From positions 1 through 64,000 of the forward strand of contig NZ_SMKT01000013.1 in assembly GCF_004348735.1 (NCBI RefSeq): DNA of 64,000 nt, in the 5' to 3' direction. This stretch comes from Actinomadura sp. KC06 (GTDB lineage Bacteria > Actinomycetota > Actinomycetes > Streptosporangiales > Streptosporangiaceae). Positions 63,154 through 64,000 of this stretch are shown here, piece after piece. The notes beneath the pieces were generated by a model. It saw only the letters and a program-made list of their open reading frames with translations, had not been told where the DNA came from and ran no database searches. How positions within the stretch are numbered: the stretch's first letter is position 1; every line of letters begins with the position of its first letter. A program made the position numbers and the translations under genes.

Positions 63154-64000
63154 ATGACGGAAGACAACCGCGGGCCGGTCAGGGCGCCGTCGGACGACGA
63201 GGACGTCGTCCCCGGCCAGGAGCCTGAACGGCAGGAGGCGGCGGCTCCTCCCGAGACGGTGACCGACCAGGAGATCCCCGTGGAGCCGCCGGTCGACACG
63301 CCGCCGGACCAGGACGCCGGGGCCCCGGCCCCGGACGCGTCCGACGACGACCCGGAGCCCGAGCCGGAGCCCGGCAACGACCCGGAGCCCGGCAACGGCG
63401 ACCGGCTCGTCGCGGGCGGCTTCGCGCCGCCGGACTCGCTCGGCGACCCGCCCGACACCAGCGAGGACGTCCTCTCCCGCGGCGGCCCGTCCGACATGGG
63501 GCCGCAGGAGGTCCCGCTGCAGGACGCCCCGCCGCGCGACATGCCGCAGCCGCCGCCCGTCCCGCTCGACAAGCCCATCGCCGACACGCCCGACGACCAC
63601 GGGCGGCCCGGGTTCGTCCCCTACGACCAGGACCCGAGGGCCGCGCAGGGCAGGCCGCCGTACGGCGGCGGCTGGCCGCAGCAGTCCCATCAGGGCCCGC
63701 CGCCCCCGCCCGGGGCGGGCAGGCCGCCGATGGGTCCGCCGCCCGCGCCGATGGGCCCGCCGCCCGGCGGCCCCCGCCCGATGGGCGGTTTCGGGATGCC
63801 GCCCGGAGGGGGCCCGAACTGGGCGCCCGTCCCGGCGCTCCCGTCGTCCTCGCGCGGCGGTCCGGGCCTCGGCCTCTTCGCGATCGTCGCGCTGATCATC
63901 GCGCTGGTGGCGGGCGCGGTCGGCGCCGGGGTCGGCGTGATCGCGACCGACGACGGCGACGACGGCGGCTCGGTCAGCCTCGGCGGCGGCAGCGACAGCG
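63154..64000 (+). CDS. HtrA-like serine protease, N-terminal part
   Basis: Open to the window end (282 codons and 1 nt). The ATG at 63154 has AGGAGAG at 7 nt. A long disordered cytoplasmic part, acidic and then very Pro/Gly rich, precedes one membrane helix (GLGLFAIVALIIALVAGAVG) at about residues 241-265. The protease domain would follow beyond 64000. The call rests on the sigE-rseA-rseB order and the usual HtrA/PepD layout; no catalytic residue is in the window. Confidence 0.65.
   Translation, partial: MTEDNRGPVRAPSDDEDVVPGQEPERQEAAAPPETVTDQEIPVEPPVDTPPDQDAGAPAPDASDDDPEPEPEPGNDPEPGNGDRLVAGGFAPPDSLGDPPDTSEDVLSRGGPSDMGPQEVPLQDAPPRDMPQPPPVPLDKPIADTPDDHGRPGFVPYDQDPRAAQGRPPYGGGWPQQSHQGPPPPPGAGRPPMGPPPAPMGPPPGGPRPMGGFGMPPGGGPNWAPVPALPSSSRGGPGLGLFAIVALIIALVAGAVGAGVGVIATDDGDDGGSVSLGGGSDS

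Overview
The window is 64 kb of very GC-rich DNA with many GTG starts, ATGA/GTGA/TGATG stop-start overlaps and several start codons sitting 6-7 nt behind a TAnnnT box (leaderless mRNAs). The gene families (DUF3117, DUF4178/DUF2617/DUF4247/DUF350, ECF41 sigma factor, kdpFABC-kdpDE, a sigE-rseA-rseB-htrA-like order, WXG100 protein) point to a filamentous actinomycete. My best guess is Actinomadura or another Thermomonosporaceae; this is an inference from family content, not a proven assignment. No rRNA, tRNA or CRISPR array was seen.

Region by region. 1-2.1 kb: end of an alpha/beta hydrolase, a small SH3-like protein, and the conserved fdxA-dapC pair. 2.3-6.1 kb: a tightly packed set of DUF4178, DUF2617, DUF4247 lipoprotein, DUF350 membrane protein and a membrane-embedded aminopropyltransferase, which look like one poorly understood envelope system. 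6.1-10 kb: MerR regulator divergent from an acyl-CoA dehydrogenase, then htpG. 10.4-11.1 kb: a secreted DUF4360 protein behind a strong promoter.

11.2-20.8 kb is a decayed accessory island bounded by two same-strand copies of the 3' part of a peptidase-inhibitor-I36-like gene. It holds a frameshifted DUF6119/TIGR04141 gene fused to the truncated I36 copy, an intact HTH-type N-6 adenine DNA methylase, a stub of a second HsdM, a WXG100/polymorphic toxin/immunity cassette on the opposite strand, a broken hsdR (in-frame stop plus frameshift) and a headless Ser/Thr kinase with a TPR-like tail fused to the end of hsdR. The methylase and hsdR share a 17-bp near-palindrome just upstream of their promoters.

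20.8-32.9 kb: complete I36-like secreted protein, VOC protein, a glycosyltransferase-MFS pair, an ECF41 (SigJ-like) sigma factor divergent from a DHA2 drug exporter, a membrane-anchored transglycosylase-like protein, dapD, a phosphopantetheinyl transferase, dapE plus a LOG-family protein, and a beta-hydroxyacid dehydrogenase divergent from its probable TetR regulator. 33-41 kb: a complete potassium-uptake operon (27-aa mini-protein, kdpF, A, B, C, D, E), all with overlapping or near-overlapping junctions. 41-46 kb: lipoprotein HtrA-type protease, a TetR-ABC exporter operon, a second LOG protein.

46-59 kb: PoxB-type TPP enzyme, CBS protein, inositol-monophosphatase-like enzyme, a PhoX-type phosphatase behind a PHO-box, a DivIVA-like/SRPBCC/Tag group, an FtsX-type ABC transporter, a PaaG-like enoyl-CoA hydratase, DUF3117 and leucyl aminopeptidase. 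59-64 kb: a PH-like membrane protein, an O-methyltransferase, and the envelope-stress operon sigE-rseA-rseB-like followed by an HtrA-like protease that runs off the end. Lysine/diaminopimelate synthesis is represented by three genes (dapC, dapD, dapE) in two places.
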